Shown here: positions 8,342-17,212 of the stretch, piece by piece
Layout: each line of letters begins with the position of its first letter
How positions within the stretch are numbered: position 1 is the stretch's first letter
Program-made: the position numbers and the translations under genes
Assembly (NCBI GenBank): GCA_028284415.1
Contig: JANQRU010000007.1
Coordinates: 806,001-870,000, forward strand
Length of the DNA: 64,000 nucleotides
Direction of reading: 5' to 3'
Source: Pyrinomonadaceae bacterium
Lineage (GTDB): Bacteria > Acidobacteriota > Blastocatellia > Pyrinomonadales > Pyrinomonadaceae
Notes under the pieces: model-generated
Told to the model about the DNA's origin: nothing
Database searches by the model: none
The model's input: the letters and a program-made list of their open reading frames with translations, nothing else

Positions 8342-9241
8342 CTATTTCAATTCTTCCAAAATAGCCTTCAATTTTTTCTGACTCGCTCTTGAAACAGGCA
8401 CAAGTGGCAAACGTAAGTTGTTTTCGAGTAAGCCCATTTCTTTCATCACAAATTTTGCCGGAGCGGGATTCGCTTCGATGAAATTTGTTTCCGTCAAATC
8501 AAGGATCTTGTAATGAATTCGGCGAGCTTTTGAGAAATTTCCTTTTAATCCTGCTTCAACCATTTGGGAAGTTTCTTTTGGAATTTCATTTGAACAAACC
8601 GAGACCAAACCGTCTATGCCGATCGAGAGCATTGGGACTGTAATCGCATCGTCACCTGAAAATACACGGAAGTTTGTCGGACGATTCTGAACAATCTGCA
8701 TAATTTGTGAAAAATCACCGGATGCTTCTTTTGTTGCGACGATGTTGGGACATTCTTCAGCAATACGGACTTGGGTTTCCGCAGTGATGTTTGAAGCAGT
8801 TCGCCCTGGAACGTTGTAAAGCATTATTGGAAATTTCTTTACGGAATTGGCGATTTCTTTGAAGTGTCTAAAATATCCTTCTTGCGTCGGTTTGTTGTAA
8901 TAAGGTCCGACGACAAGTGCCATATTCGCACCGATTCGGCGAACTTTTCTTGTGAAATCAATCGTCGCGGCGGTGTTGTTACTTCCCGTTCCAGCGATAA
9001 CTTTTGCGTCTTTATGCTTTTTTGCAACTTCAACCGTCATCTTGATAACGTGCAAACGTTCGTCTTCGCTCATCGTAACGCTTTCGCCAGTTGTTCCGCA
9101 CGGAACGAGCAATTTCACGCCGTTTTTTATTTGTCTCTCAACTAATGCCTTAAAACATTCATCATCAATCGAACCGTCTTTCTTAAACGGCGTAACAAGT
9201 GCCGTCGCACATCCTTTTAACCAATTTAATCTCATTGTCAT
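8342..9241 (-). CDS. dapA: 4-hydroxy-tetrahydrodipicolinate synthase
   Basis: DapA condenses pyruvate and aspartate semialdehyde. In this 299-residue TIM barrel the Schiff-base lysine is Lys171 (VATKEASGD), the catalytic tyrosine is Tyr142 (LYNVPGR), and the GTTGES loop is at 49-54. A MTMRLN start is chosen; the second ATG two codons later would do as well. The last codons (VSRASQKKLKAILEELK) have a diverged second copy beyond the RAYT element, so the present 3' end may have arrived with that insertion. The upstream gap is shared with a divergent carotenoid oxygenase. Confidence 0.93.
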   Translation of the reverse strand: MTMRLNWLKGCATALVTPFKKDGSIDDECFKALVERQIKNGVKLLVPCGTTGESVTMSEDERLHVIKMTVEVAKKHKDAKVIAGTGSNNTAATIDFTRKVRRIGANMALVVGPYYNKPTQEGYFRHFKEIANSVKKFPIMLYNVPGRTASNITAETQVRIAEECPNIVATKEASGDFSQIMQIVQNRPTNFRVFSGDDAITVPMLSIGIDGLVSVCSNEIPKETSQMVEAGLKGNFSKARRIHYKILDLTETNFIEANPAPAKFVMKEMGLLENNLRLPLVPVSRASQKKLKAILEELK

Positions 9242-9556
9242 AGTTTTTTATTTTGCCCGCGAATCTACGCGAATTGGCACGAATAATAAGAAAAGAAATT
9301 CTAACCAATAGCGGACAAATATTCATTTAAATATAATTTATCTTCTATTCGTATCCATTCGTGTTATTCGTGGGCAAACTCTCTTGTAAATCTCTAACCA
9401 TTTTAACCAAATCTCAAAAAAGTTAAATCCAAGCGATGCAGTTTATCTCTGATTTCGGACAGTTCATCCGAAAGTCTTGCAGTTCGTCGGAAAGTGAAAA
9501 CAAACTTCTACAAAATGACGTTAGACTTTGCATAACATCAAAAGGAGATAAAATTT
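9242..9556. other. Intergenic region with TTCGTG-family inverted repeat and divergent starts
   Basis: This 315-base gap lies between divergent dapA and the carotenoid oxygenase. Positions about 9252-9383 carry an imperfect inverted repeat (GCGAATCTACGCGAATTGGC against CATTCGTGTTATTCGTGGGC). Nearer the oxygenase, two similar segments, CAGTTCATCCGAAAGT and CAGTTCGTCGGAAAGT, form a direct repeat around 9467-9501. No RNA gene or known riboswitch was recognised. Confidence 0.5.
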
Positions 9557-11041
9557 ATGCAATTTTCAAGACGTGATTTTTCAAAAATGTTGCTCGGTGC
9601 AGGTGCTTTGGGATTATTGGATTTAGATGTCTTTGGAAGATTTTTGGGTGATTCCAAAAAATCTATGCGTTATCTGGCAACACAGAATGCAAGCGGTGAA
9701 GGCGTTTGGACAAAGCTCAAAATCGATGGAAAAGTTCCAAAATCTTTGAACGGAAATCTTTTCCGAACTGCCCCGGGACAATCGAGTCGTTTTGGAGTTA
9801 CGTTGCGACATCTCTTTGATGGCGATGCTTATGGAGCGGCTTGGCGTTTTCGCAACGGCAAAGTTACCTTGCAGGGTCGCTACATTCCGACGCCGGGACG
9901 CATAAAAGAACAAAAAGCAGGCAAGATGATCTACGGCGAATATGGTACGTCAATCCCCAATCAACAAGGCGGAAAAAACCAACCGAGCGTAAACATAATC
10001 GAATGGCGTGGCGGATTACTTGGATTGTCCGAAGGTGGTCTGCCAACGAAAATTAACCCCGAAAATTTTGATTTTGAAGGTTATGAGAATTTCGGTGGCG
10101 TTGTGCCAAATTATCTGACCTTTACCGCACATCCGCGTTTTGACGCGAAAACAAACGATATGTACGCGTGGGGATTTGAAAAACGCCCGCCGGGAACGAT
10201 GCATATAATCCACGTCAATAATAAAACGGGCAAAGCCGAAACGCTCTATAAAATGCCGCAACAGGGTTTTAACATGGTTCATGATGCGATGCTCACGGAA
10301 AATTATTTTGTCATCCTTATCCTGCCAACTGCTTACGATTTACCGATGCTTATGAGCGGAAAACCAATGGGCGATGCTCTGAAATTTGCCGAAAAACAAC
10401 CGACGATGCTTTATGCTTTCCCGCGTGATAACAAAGGCGGAAAAGCAAAACCAATCGCAATCGAGCTTCCGCCACAGATTATTTTCCATTACGGAAACGC
10501 TTACGAATCAAAACCGAATCGCATAACTTTTGAAACGATCTCAAGCGACAGTGACCAGATTTTTGAAGTATTGAGAAATTGGCGTGAAGACAATGTTCCA
10601 AAACTTGCTAAACCGCCAGTCTTAAAACAAGTTACAGTTGATCTCGGCAAAAAGTTAGTCGTCAGCACAAATGATCTCGCCAAAGATGTCGAGTTTCCAC
10701 GATACGATATGCGTCTGACAGGACAGAAAGCAAGATATTTATATGTCGCCGAAAAACTTTATGACAAAGACGCTTCAATCATGCGGATTGACTTGAAAAC
10801 ACGAAAAGTGCAAAAAGCGGGAGTCGGAAAAACACGCACTGTTGCCGAACCCGTCTTTGTTCCGAAAACCAAAAAGATAAACGAAGATCGCGGCTGGATT
10901 CTTGCACAAGGTTACGATGCCGAAAAGAATGAAAACTTCCTTGAAATCAGAGACGCTCAAACATTAGACTTTGCCGCAAGAGTCTGGGCAAATGGTCAAC
11001 ACTTCCCACTTGGTTTTCACGGAAATTATTATTCAATCTAA
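9557..11041 (+). CDS. Carotenoid oxygenase family protein, Tat-exported
   Basis: The 494-residue protein starts with a twin-arginine signal (SRRDFSK, residues 4-10, then a hydrophobic stretch). The body matches the carotenoid cleavage dioxygenase beta-propeller. Visible elements are LNGNLFRTAPGQ, HLFDGDAYGAAWRFRNG and conserved histidines in TFTAHPR, MVHDAML and the C-terminal LGFHGNYY. These are candidates for the four His ligands of Fe(II). Substrate could be a carotenoid or a stilbene-like phenolic; sequence does not decide. A strong AAAGGAGAT ribosome site lies upstream. The next gene starts 11 bases downstream. Confidence 0.85.
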   Translation: MQFSRRDFSKMLLGAGALGLLDLDVFGRFLGDSKKSMRYLATQNASGEGVWTKLKIDGKVPKSLNGNLFRTAPGQSSRFGVTLRHLFDGDAYGAAWRFRNGKVTLQGRYIPTPGRIKEQKAGKMIYGEYGTSIPNQQGGKNQPSVNIIEWRGGLLGLSEGGLPTKINPENFDFEGYENFGGVVPNYLTFTAHPRFDAKTNDMYAWGFEKRPPGTMHIIHVNNKTGKAETLYKMPQQGFNMVHDAMLTENYFVILILPTAYDLPMLMSGKPMGDALKFAEKQPTMLYAFPRDNKGGKAKPIAIELPPQIIFHYGNAYESKPNRITFETISSDSDQIFEVLRNWREDNVPKLAKPPVLKQVTVDLGKKLVVSTNDLAKDVEFPRYDMRLTGQKARYLYVAEKLYDKDASIMRIDLKTRKVQKAGVGKTRTVAEPVFVPKTKKINEDRGWILAQGYDAEKNENFLEIRDAQTLDFAARVWANGQHFPLGFHGNYYSI

Positions 11042-11051
11042 TTAAAAACAA

Positions 11052-12035
11052 ATGAAAAAATTTATCGTTATTTTTCTATTGGTTTTATTTAACCTAAACA
11101 CTATAAATGCTCAAGAAAGGCTTTCAAACTCCGCACTTGAAAGCCTTCTAAATCTAGCCGAGGAGCAATCTCAAAAATACGAAAAAGTTTTCAGAAATCT
11201 TTCAGCTGAAGAGACTAAAACTAAACTTTATTACAAAAAAGATGGAAGTTTGGATGAAAAGCGTGTGATTAAATCAAACTTTATCGTCTATCAAACGCCA
11301 GATGGCAAGCGTGTACAAGAATACAGAAATGTTCTTGAATACAACGGCAAAAACGTTCAGCGAAGTGATAAGAAAATTGGTAAATTCTTTGAGAACTTAT
11401 TAAAAACAAAGAATCCCGAAAAAGAATATAATCGCATCAAAAAAGAAGGAACAAGATTTGATGGTAGGACTACCGAATGGGGTTTAACACTCGGGCAAAG
11501 AAGACCTTTTAGAAGTTACTTGCGGGAACATTTTGACTTTAAAGTTATCGCAGGAGAAGAAATTGATAATCGGAAGGTTTGGAAAATTTCTTATAGACAA
11601 AAGAAACCAATTCCGCAAATTGCTCTTAATCCAACAAAGGCTGAAGAAAAAATTCGACAGCAACAAAAGCAACGCGGAATCAGATTTAGAACAAATTATT
11701 CAGGTGATTTGCGTCCAACAAAAGCTTTAATGAAAGGAACTATTTGGATTGATGCTGAAACTGCTCAGATTTGGCGAAATGAATTTGATCTAACAGCGAA
11801 TCCAGCGGCAGTTTCCAGACCAATCACGGCAGTTAAGGTCTTATTCGAATACCAACAAAGCGATTTCGGAATTTTGATTCCAAAGAAGTTCAAATTCACA
11901 TTTTTTACTGTAAAAGGTAAAAATGACGAGACTTTGAAGGTTCGTTTAAACTCCGAAAGTATTTATCAATACTCAAAATTCAGAGAATTCCAAATAGAGG
12001 TTAAAGACTACAAACAAGATTCAATCAGTAAATAA
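11052..12035 (+). CDS. Secreted protein of unknown function
   Basis: A signal peptide (MKKFIVIFLLVLFNLNTINAQ) precedes about 305 residues. A helical N-terminal part rich in Glu/Lys is followed by beta-strand segments, including GTIWIDAETAQIWRNEF and VLFEYQQSDFGILIPKKF. This pattern resembles LolA-like or outer-membrane sorting folds that read precursor properties, but I cannot place it firmly. It probably shares a transcript with the carotenoid oxygenase (11-base spacing) and stands just ahead of the two-component system. Confidence 0.6.
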   Translation: MKKFIVIFLLVLFNLNTINAQERLSNSALESLLNLAEEQSQKYEKVFRNLSAEETKTKLYYKKDGSLDEKRVIKSNFIVYQTPDGKRVQEYRNVLEYNGKNVQRSDKKIGKFFENLLKTKNPEKEYNRIKKEGTRFDGRTTEWGLTLGQRRPFRSYLREHFDFKVIAGEEIDNRKVWKISYRQKKPIPQIALNPTKAEEKIRQQQKQRGIRFRTNYSGDLRPTKALMKGTIWIDAETAQIWRNEFDLTANPAAVSRPITAVKVLFEYQQSDFGILIPKKFKFTFFTVKGKNDETLKVRLNSESIYQYSKFREFQIEVKDYKQDSISK

Positions 12036-12071
12036 CTTTTTGAATAAGAAAAAATAAGTAAAATAGATAAA

Positions 12072-13112
12072 GTGGAAAAAACATCTTTCAAAATTGAAAC
12101 GTGGCAGGTGCTTTTCGTCGTCGTGGCGTCAGCATTTGCCGTCGTCTTTTTGAACGCTTTGGCTTACGGAGTATCTTCCGAAACAGTTGCTGATTCTTTG
12201 ACTCATACTTTTTTTATCGCAACTTGTGTCACTTTGGGAGTTGTTTATTCATCAAATCCGATCTTCGAACTTTCCCTTGCCAAAAGAGTCTTGATAATTT
12301 CGATAGTTATCTTCGTTGCGACGATCATCGGAGTCTATCTAACAAAATTTTTCCTAGCAATGTTTAACAATTACGGAATCGAAAACTATCAAACGCCAAG
12401 CTACCGAACCATAATTTTCTCGCTCATAATTTCATACACATTCGGTCTCAGCACATATTTCTATCAGCATTCGCAAAACAGACTTCGACGAACAAAAAAA
12501 CTTTTGCAAAAAAAAGAATTAGACGAAGCCAAAGCAAAATCGCTCGCCATTTCCGCCCAATTAGCCTCGCTCGAATCAAAAATCCACCCGCATTTTTTGT
12601 TCAACACTTTGAATTCAATCGCTGCCTTGATAAAAGAAGACCCCGATCTAGCAGAAAAAACGGTTGAAAAATTATCGGCTCTTTTAAGATATTCGCTCGA
12701 TTTCGAACAAAACAAACTCGTTACATTGAAGGAAGAATTAAAGATCACTAAAGATTATCTGGAAATCGAATCAACCAGATTTGCCGATAAATTGGATTAT
12801 AATTTTGAAATCGAAGAAAATTTACACAGCGAAAAAATCCCAGCGTTTTCACTGCAAACGTTGGTTGAAAATTCCATAAAACACACTGCTTCAAAGCGTT
12901 CAAAACCAACCAAAATAGATATTTCGGCATTTAACAGCAACAACAGTTTGAAGATAGAAGTTAAAGACAATGGAAAGGGATTTTCCGAAAAAGATTTAAA
13001 GTCGGGACACGGTTTGGATATTTTACGAAAGCGTTTGGAAAATATCTTTGGTAATGAAGCAAAACTGAAAATTATGGATGGCGGAAAAGTCCGTTTAGAA
13101 TTTCGAGTTTAA
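12072..13112 (+). CDS. LytS-type sensor histidine kinase
   Basis: This is a 346-residue sensor kinase starting at GTG. About four membrane helices occupy residues 12-130. A short coiled linker (LRRTKKLLQKKELDEAKAKS) follows, then the His_kinase domain with ESKIHPHFLFNTLNS (phospho-acceptor His) and a HATPase domain with VENSIKHT (N box) and DNGKGFSEKD (G1). This domain set defines the LytS/YehU class. The partner is the LytTR regulator at 13295. A 167-base palindromic element separates the two genes. Confidence 0.9.
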   Translation: MEKTSFKIETWQVLFVVVASAFAVVFLNALAYGVSSETVADSLTHTFFIATCVTLGVVYSSNPIFELSLAKRVLIISIVIFVATIIGVYLTKFFLAMFNNYGIENYQTPSYRTIIFSLIISYTFGLSTYFYQHSQNRLRRTKKLLQKKELDEAKAKSLAISAQLASLESKIHPHFLFNTLNSIAALIKEDPDLAEKTVEKLSALLRYSLDFEQNKLVTLKEELKITKDYLEIESTRFADKLDYNFEIEENLHSEKIPAFSLQTLVENSIKHTASKRSKPTKIDISAFNSNNSLKIEVKDNGKGFSEKDLKSGHGLDILRKRLENIFGNEAKLKIMDGGKVRLEFRV

Positions 13113-13115
13113 CAA

Positions 13116-13282
13116 ACACGTTTAGAGTTCAAACTTCAGTTTGCCAATTTCTGCCAGCGAAGCGATGCAGAAATAATGCGTAAACTTTTAGGACTTGGAT
13201 AAACAACTCAGTAATCCAACTTTTGCAAACTTTTTGCTTCGCTCAAGTTTGTCACAAACTGAAGTTTGAACTCTGAACGTGT
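13116..13282. repeat. Long inverted repeat between kinase and regulator (MITE-like)
   Basis: Arms 13116-13143 and 13255-13282 pair at 27 of 28 positions (acacgtttagagttcaaact at the left). The 111-base centre contains smaller self-complementary words such as AGCGAAGCGA and TTGCTTCGCT. No open reading frame is inside. It is either an inserted miniature element or a strong RNA hairpin between the two genes of one operon. Confidence 0.75.
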
Positions 13283-13294
13283 AAGATAAAATTT

Positions 13295-14056
13295 ATGGGC
13301 AAACTCAAAGTTTTCTTAGTTGACGATGAACCGCTGGCGATCAAGCGACTTTCACGTTTGCTCAGTGAAACCGAAAAAGTCGAAATAATCGGACAAACAA
13401 ACGAACCTCTCGATGCACTCAAGATCATCCCAAACTTAAATATTGACGCCATTTTTCTAGACATACAAATGCCCGAATTAACAGGCTTTGAACTTCTACA
13501 AAAACTTGAAAATTATCCACCCGTGATTTTTACGACCGCCTATGACGAATTTGCCTTAAAAGCCTTCGAGGTTCATTCGGTTGATTATTTATTAAAACCA
13601 ATTGAATCCGAAAGACTCGATCTAGCTTTGGAAAAACTCGAAAATCTAGTCACAAACAATAATTCGAATTCAAACATCGAAAAACTTCTCGAAAATCTAA
13701 CACAAAAAAAAGACGAAACCATAGCACGAATCGCTTCTCGCATCGGCGGAAAAGTGCAAATTTTGAATATAGATGAGATCACGCACTTTTTTGCTCAAGA
13801 CAAAGTGACATTTGCTAAAACACTCAAAGGCAAAGAATTTCCACTTGATGATTCGCTTAATAAATTGGAAGAAAAGCTTGATGAGAAAACTTTTTTACGT
13901 GTGCATCGTAGTTCAATTGTGAACTTAAATTTTATAGAAGAAGTTCACGGTTGGTTTTCAGGAAAGGTTTTGGTTCGTTTGAAAGATAAGGGAAAAACTG
14001 AAATAACTGTCGCCAGAAACCGTGTTAAAATTCTCAAAGACAAACTCGGGATGTGA
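13295..14056 (+). CDS. LytTR-family response regulator
   Basis: This is a 253-residue regulator with a CheY-like receiver. The acidic pair is VDDE (10-13), the phospho-acceptor Asp56 is in FLDIQMPE, and the Lys is in YLLKPIE. A C-terminal LytTR DNA-binding domain follows, with HFFAQDKVTFAKT and FLRVHRSSIVNLNFI. LytTR regulators bind direct-repeat sites upstream of targets that often concern the cell envelope. Partner kinase lies upstream and two surface peptidases lie immediately downstream. Confidence 0.92.
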   Translation: MGKLKVFLVDDEPLAIKRLSRLLSETEKVEIIGQTNEPLDALKIIPNLNIDAIFLDIQMPELTGFELLQKLENYPPVIFTTAYDEFALKAFEVHSVDYLLKPIESERLDLALEKLENLVTNNNSNSNIEKLLENLTQKKDETIARIASRIGGKVQILNIDEITHFFAQDKVTFAKTLKGKEFPLDDSLNKLEEKLDEKTFLRVHRSSIVNLNFIEEVHGWFSGKVLVRLKDKGKTEITVARNRVKILKDKLGM

Positions 14057-14058
14057 TT

Positions 14059-14802
14059 ATGAAAAAACTAAAGACATTTTTGAAAATCTCGCTCCCAATC
14101 ATCGGGATTTTCATAGTAATCTGTCTGACGATTTTCATATTTCCGCAGATTTTATTTGCACATCAAGCCGAATATAAACAGTTCATTGTCTATTCCGACC
14201 GACCGCTTAATAAAGATATTGAACCCGTTTTAGATGAAGCTATCAAAAGGCTCTCTAAATCTGATCTGTATGATTCCGAACAAAAATTTAGAGTTTTCGT
14301 CTGCAATGATATTTGGCGTCTAATGATATTCAGCCGTGGAAATGATAACGTCGGAGGCTTGGCATTCGCTGATCTAACGCAGGATATATTCCTGCGTCCA
14401 GTTGATTTTAAGAAAAATAAAATCATTCCACCTGATTCCTGGAAATTTGCGAAAAACCCTTGGACATTTGATGACCGACCGCTTAGTTATTACATCGCCC
14501 ATGAATCAACCCACGTCTTACAATACCGACATACTAGACGCTTTTTATGGCGTTATCCAACTTGGTTAATCGAGGGTTATGCTGATTATATCGGCAAAGG
14601 TAATGATTTTGATTTTGAAGAAAACTTAAGGCTTTTCAAGAAAAATGCTCCCGAACTCGACCCGAAAAAAGGACTCTATCGCCGTTACCATTTAATGGTC
14701 GCCTATTTGTTAGAATTCAAAAAAATGGATATTAAAGATGTCTTTGCAAATCCACCGAATGAAGAAAAGATTTTAGAGGAACTGAAAAACTTAAACTCAT
14801 GA
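14059..14802 (+). CDS. Membrane-anchored gluzincin-like metallopeptidase
   Basis: This is a 247-residue protein with one N-terminal membrane anchor (residues about 8-31) and an extracytoplasmic domain. The zinc motif HESTH lies in YIAHESTHVLQYRH, and the downstream Glu in WLIEGYADYIG supplies the third ligand, as in peptidase MA-like families. ATG at 14059 is preferred over the upstream GTG at 14053 because the signal anchor then starts MKKLKTF. Just two bases separate it from the regulator stop, so it is co-transcribed with the LytTR system. Confidence 0.75.
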   Translation: MKKLKTFLKISLPIIGIFIVICLTIFIFPQILFAHQAEYKQFIVYSDRPLNKDIEPVLDEAIKRLSKSDLYDSEQKFRVFVCNDIWRLMIFSRGNDNVGGLAFADLTQDIFLRPVDFKKNKIIPPDSWKFAKNPWTFDDRPLSYYIAHESTHVLQYRHTRRFLWRYPTWLIEGYADYIGKGNDFDFEENLRLFKKNAPELDPKKGLYRRYHLMVAYLLEFKKMDIKDVFANPPNEEKILEELKNLNS

Positions 14803-15410
14803 TTAAAAAACCTTTATTTCTTATTTTGCTACTTTTGTCTTGCATCTTCTTATCCTGTTCAAAATCCAGTAAACAAAATACCTCTGAAACTCAAAGCGAA
14901 TCTGAAAAACCTAAAATTATTGCGAAGAGTTTTGCTTATCCGATCGGCGAAAAAGAATTCATCACAGAAGCAAAAGATAAGAAAGACAAATGGTATAACG
15001 CACAGGATTTCGGTGAAAACAGACACCTCGGCGAAGATTGGAATATAAATTCGGGCGGAAATACCGACTGTGGAGAGCCAGTTTTTGCGGCGGCGGACGG
15101 AATCGTAACTTATGCCGACGATGCCGGAACGGGCTGGGGAAATGTCATAATCATCACGCACAATTTACCGAACGGTGAAAAAGTTCAAACGCTTTATGGA
15201 CATCTTGAGAAAATTTTGAAATCCTCGGGAGAAGTCAAAAAACGCGAAAAGATCGGAACGATTGGAAACGCTGATGGGAAATATCTATGCCACCTGCATT
15301 TTGAGTTGAGAGATGAAAGTTGTCTTTTGTGGAATAAAGTTTTTATCGGTTACAGTCCCGTGAGAAAAGGCTGGCTTGATCCGTCGGATTTTATTGATAA
15401 GAACAGTTAA
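14799..15410 (+). CDS. M23-family peptidase lipoprotein
   Basis: This is a 203-residue lipoprotein (lipobox LSCS near residue 20) with an M23/LytM domain. LGEDWNINSGG supplies the first zinc ligands (His of RHLGED and its Asp). GHLEKI and the HLHFELRD motif (HxH) complete the site. Such enzymes cut peptidoglycan cross-links or regulate other hydrolases. The ATG overlaps the preceding stop by 4 bases. The order kinase, regulator, peptidase, peptidase suggests an envelope-stress or wall-remodelling operon. Confidence 0.88.
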   Translation: MIKKPLFLILLLLSCIFLSCSKSSKQNTSETQSESEKPKIIAKSFAYPIGEKEFITEAKDKKDKWYNAQDFGENRHLGEDWNINSGGNTDCGEPVFAAADGIVTYADDAGTGWGNVIIITHNLPNGEKVQTLYGHLEKILKSSGEVKKREKIGTIGNADGKYLCHLHFELRDESCLLWNKVFIGYSPVRKGWLDPSDFIDKNS

Positions 15411-15413
15411 TGC

Positions 15414-15860
15414 TTATTTGAATAAATTCTCGTAAATACTCAAACCGACCAATGCCGAAATGCTTACCACAGCTACATTTATAATTGTCGTTACAAGTGA
15501 ATAAACGAGAGCGATGGGTAATCTACCAAGTTTAAAGAGTAAGAAAAGAACTGTGCGAACGGCAAATATTAAGATCGGTATCAAAATGAGAGCCAAGATC
15601 ATTAAGTAAAAATACTTTTCGCCTTCATTAAACCCTGCTCCAAAAGCAACTATAAATCCGATCGCAAACAAAACAATGGCGATGAGCACGATTGTTATTA
15701 TTATCACTAGCCCGAGAATATTTGCAGAAATCGGAAACCAAACAAACTTCGGCGAATCGACCTTTTTTGATAATTTTAAGCCGAAAATTTCTGTAACAGT
15801 CAAAATAGCAACCGCAAAAACAATCCCGAAAATTGGCAAAAATGAAGCGATCTCTTTCAT
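15414..15860 (-). CDS. Four-helix membrane protein, tandem paralogue
   Basis: This is a 148-residue protein made almost entirely of four hydrophobic helices, with the loop LKLSKKVDSPKFVWFP and the motif LIPILIFAVRTVLF. It is paralogous to the following gene, sharing the motif ILIF(A/V)VR, the LxSPK/LEAPK loop and the YSL segment. No functional residue was recognised. It converges with the M23 gene with a 3-base gap. Confidence 0.65.
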   Translation of the reverse strand: MKEIASFLPIFGIVFAVAILTVTEIFGLKLSKKVDSPKFVWFPISANILGLVIIITIVLIAIVLFAIGFIVAFGAGFNEGEKYFYLMILALILIPILIFAVRTVLFLLFKLGRLPIALVYSLVTTIINVAVVSISALVGLSIYENLFK

Positions 15861-15867
15861 AAGCTTT

Positions 15868-16326
15868 CTACAAATTCGGGTTAATACTTGAAAGAATAAA
15901 TATCACCAAAGACCATAACGCAATCATTACAACCAAAACCCCTATGGTACTCAGCAATGAATAAATCAGACTAAATTTTGTCTCAGCAAGCCCCAAAATC
16001 TTAAAGAGTAAAAACCTGACAACAAAAATCAGAATCGGTATCAGAAGCAAGAGAACTATAATTCCAACAATTGAGCCAAGGGCAACCGAACCAACTCCAC
16101 CCAAAGCTGCTGCAAAAAATGCAAGAAACAAAAACACCATAAGTGATGAAACAAAAATGGTTATGACGAAGCCCGAGATATTTGCAGCAAGAACATAATA
16201 TAGGTTTTTCGGTGCTTCCAAACGTTTAAATGCTCGTAAAACAAAAACTTCAATGATTGCTGTAATTAAAAAAATTGCGAATGTAATGCCGCAGGAGATC
16301 AAGAAAAATCTAAGTTCTTCACTCAT
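15868..16326 (-). CDS. Four-helix membrane protein, tandem paralogue
   Basis: This is a 152-residue membrane protein starting at MSEELRFF. An AGGA box stands a suitable distance upstream. A longer frame adds 28 polar residues and is less likely. Helices fall at about 9-28, 42-65, 72-112 and 125-147. Shared motifs with its downstream neighbour show tandem duplication. The two are only 7 bases apart and must be co-transcribed. Function is unknown. Confidence 0.65.
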   Translation of the reverse strand: MSEELRFFLISCGITFAIFLITAIIEVFVLRAFKRLEAPKNLYYVLAANISGFVITIFVSSLMVFLFLAFFAAALGGVGSVALGSIVGIIVLLLLIPILIFVVRFLLFKILGLAETKFSLIYSLLSTIGVLVVMIALWSLVIFILSSINPNL

Positions 16327-16418
16327 ATTTTTTTTCCTGTCAAATGGATTTGAACTACTAAAACTTAAAGAATAGGTAGGTAATATATTGCGATTCTCTT
16401 TTATTAGCAAATTTTCAG

Positions 16419-17075
16419 CTAAACTTTTTCGACCTCTGAAAAGAAACTTTCGAGTTTTCTCAAATCCAATTTCCCGTATGTTCTAACACCCGAACACAGA
16501 TCCAAACCGAATGGCTGAACTGTTTCGATTGCTTCACGGACATTTTCAGGTTTCAAACCACCCGCTAAAAAAACAGGCTTTTCGCATTGCTCGACGATTT
16601 TTCGACTCAAATCCCAATTGTGCGTTCTGCCCGTTCCGCCGAGTTCTTTTACTTCCAAATTCGGATTGCCCGAATCAAGCAAAATCGAATCGACTTGTTC
16701 GCTCAATCCCAGAGCCTTCTCAATCGAACTCTCGTCCAAAACATGTACGACCTGCACAAGTTTTGTATTCGGCAAAACCTCACGGATTTCGTAATAAGTT
16801 TTATCTTCCAGTTCATCAACAATTTGAATCGTATTGGTATGCACTTTCTTATGATGTTCAATTATATCCTGTGCTTTTGTCTCACTCGTCAACAAAAATG
16901 TAGCGATCGGCGGCGGCACATTAGATGCAATTTCCAAAATCTCTTTATCCGAAATAACACCGGGTCCCGAAGGCATTTCGCCGACAAGTCCCAAAGCCGC
17001 CGCACCAAACTTAATTGCGTCAAACGCCTCTTGCTTACTCGAAATACAACAAATTTTCACACGTGGTTTGTTCAT
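16419..17075 (-). CDS. trpF: Phosphoribosylanthranilate isomerase
   Basis: This 218-residue TIM barrel matches TrpF, the Amadori rearrangement step of tryptophan synthesis. Characteristic pieces are KICCISS at the N-terminus (the family has KICG), GGTGRTHNWDLS, the phosphate-binding FLAGGLKPENV, and DLCSGVRTYGKLD near the end. The catalytic Cys and Asp are in KICC and LLDSG. No other trp gene is nearby, so it is a stand-alone copy. The relaxed N-terminal motif leaves room for a TrpF-like enzyme with another substrate. The start MNKPRV is chosen over one four codons upstream. Confidence 0.8.
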   Translation of the reverse strand: MNKPRVKICCISSKQEAFDAIKFGAAALGLVGEMPSGPGVISDKEILEIASNVPPPIATFLLTSETKAQDIIEHHKKVHTNTIQIVDELEDKTYYEIREVLPNTKLVQVVHVLDESSIEKALGLSEQVDSILLDSGNPNLEVKELGGTGRTHNWDLSRKIVEQCEKPVFLAGGLKPENVREAIETVQPFGLDLCSGVRTYGKLDLRKLESFFSEVEKV

Positions 17076-17091
17076 ATAATTTCTCATTCGT

Positions 17092-17157
17092 GTCAGTACC
17101 GTCGGTGTGAGCCGATGCCTTCAAGTTTAGGCATCGGCTCACACCGACGGTACTGAC
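17092..17157. repeat. Perfect 29-bp inverted repeat with 8-nt loop
   Basis: Arms 17092-17120 and 17129-17157 are exact reverse complements (gtcagtaccgtcggtgtgag at the left). The loop is TCAAGTTT. It lies between divergently transcribed trpF and the radical SAM gene, so it is not an ordinary terminator. REP-type palindromes have this size and GC-rich look against an AT-rich background. Confidence 0.85.
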
Positions 17158-17212
17158 CTTTAATAATATTGCCTAAAGCATAAATGTTTTATAGAATCTT
17201 GCCAAAACCCCG

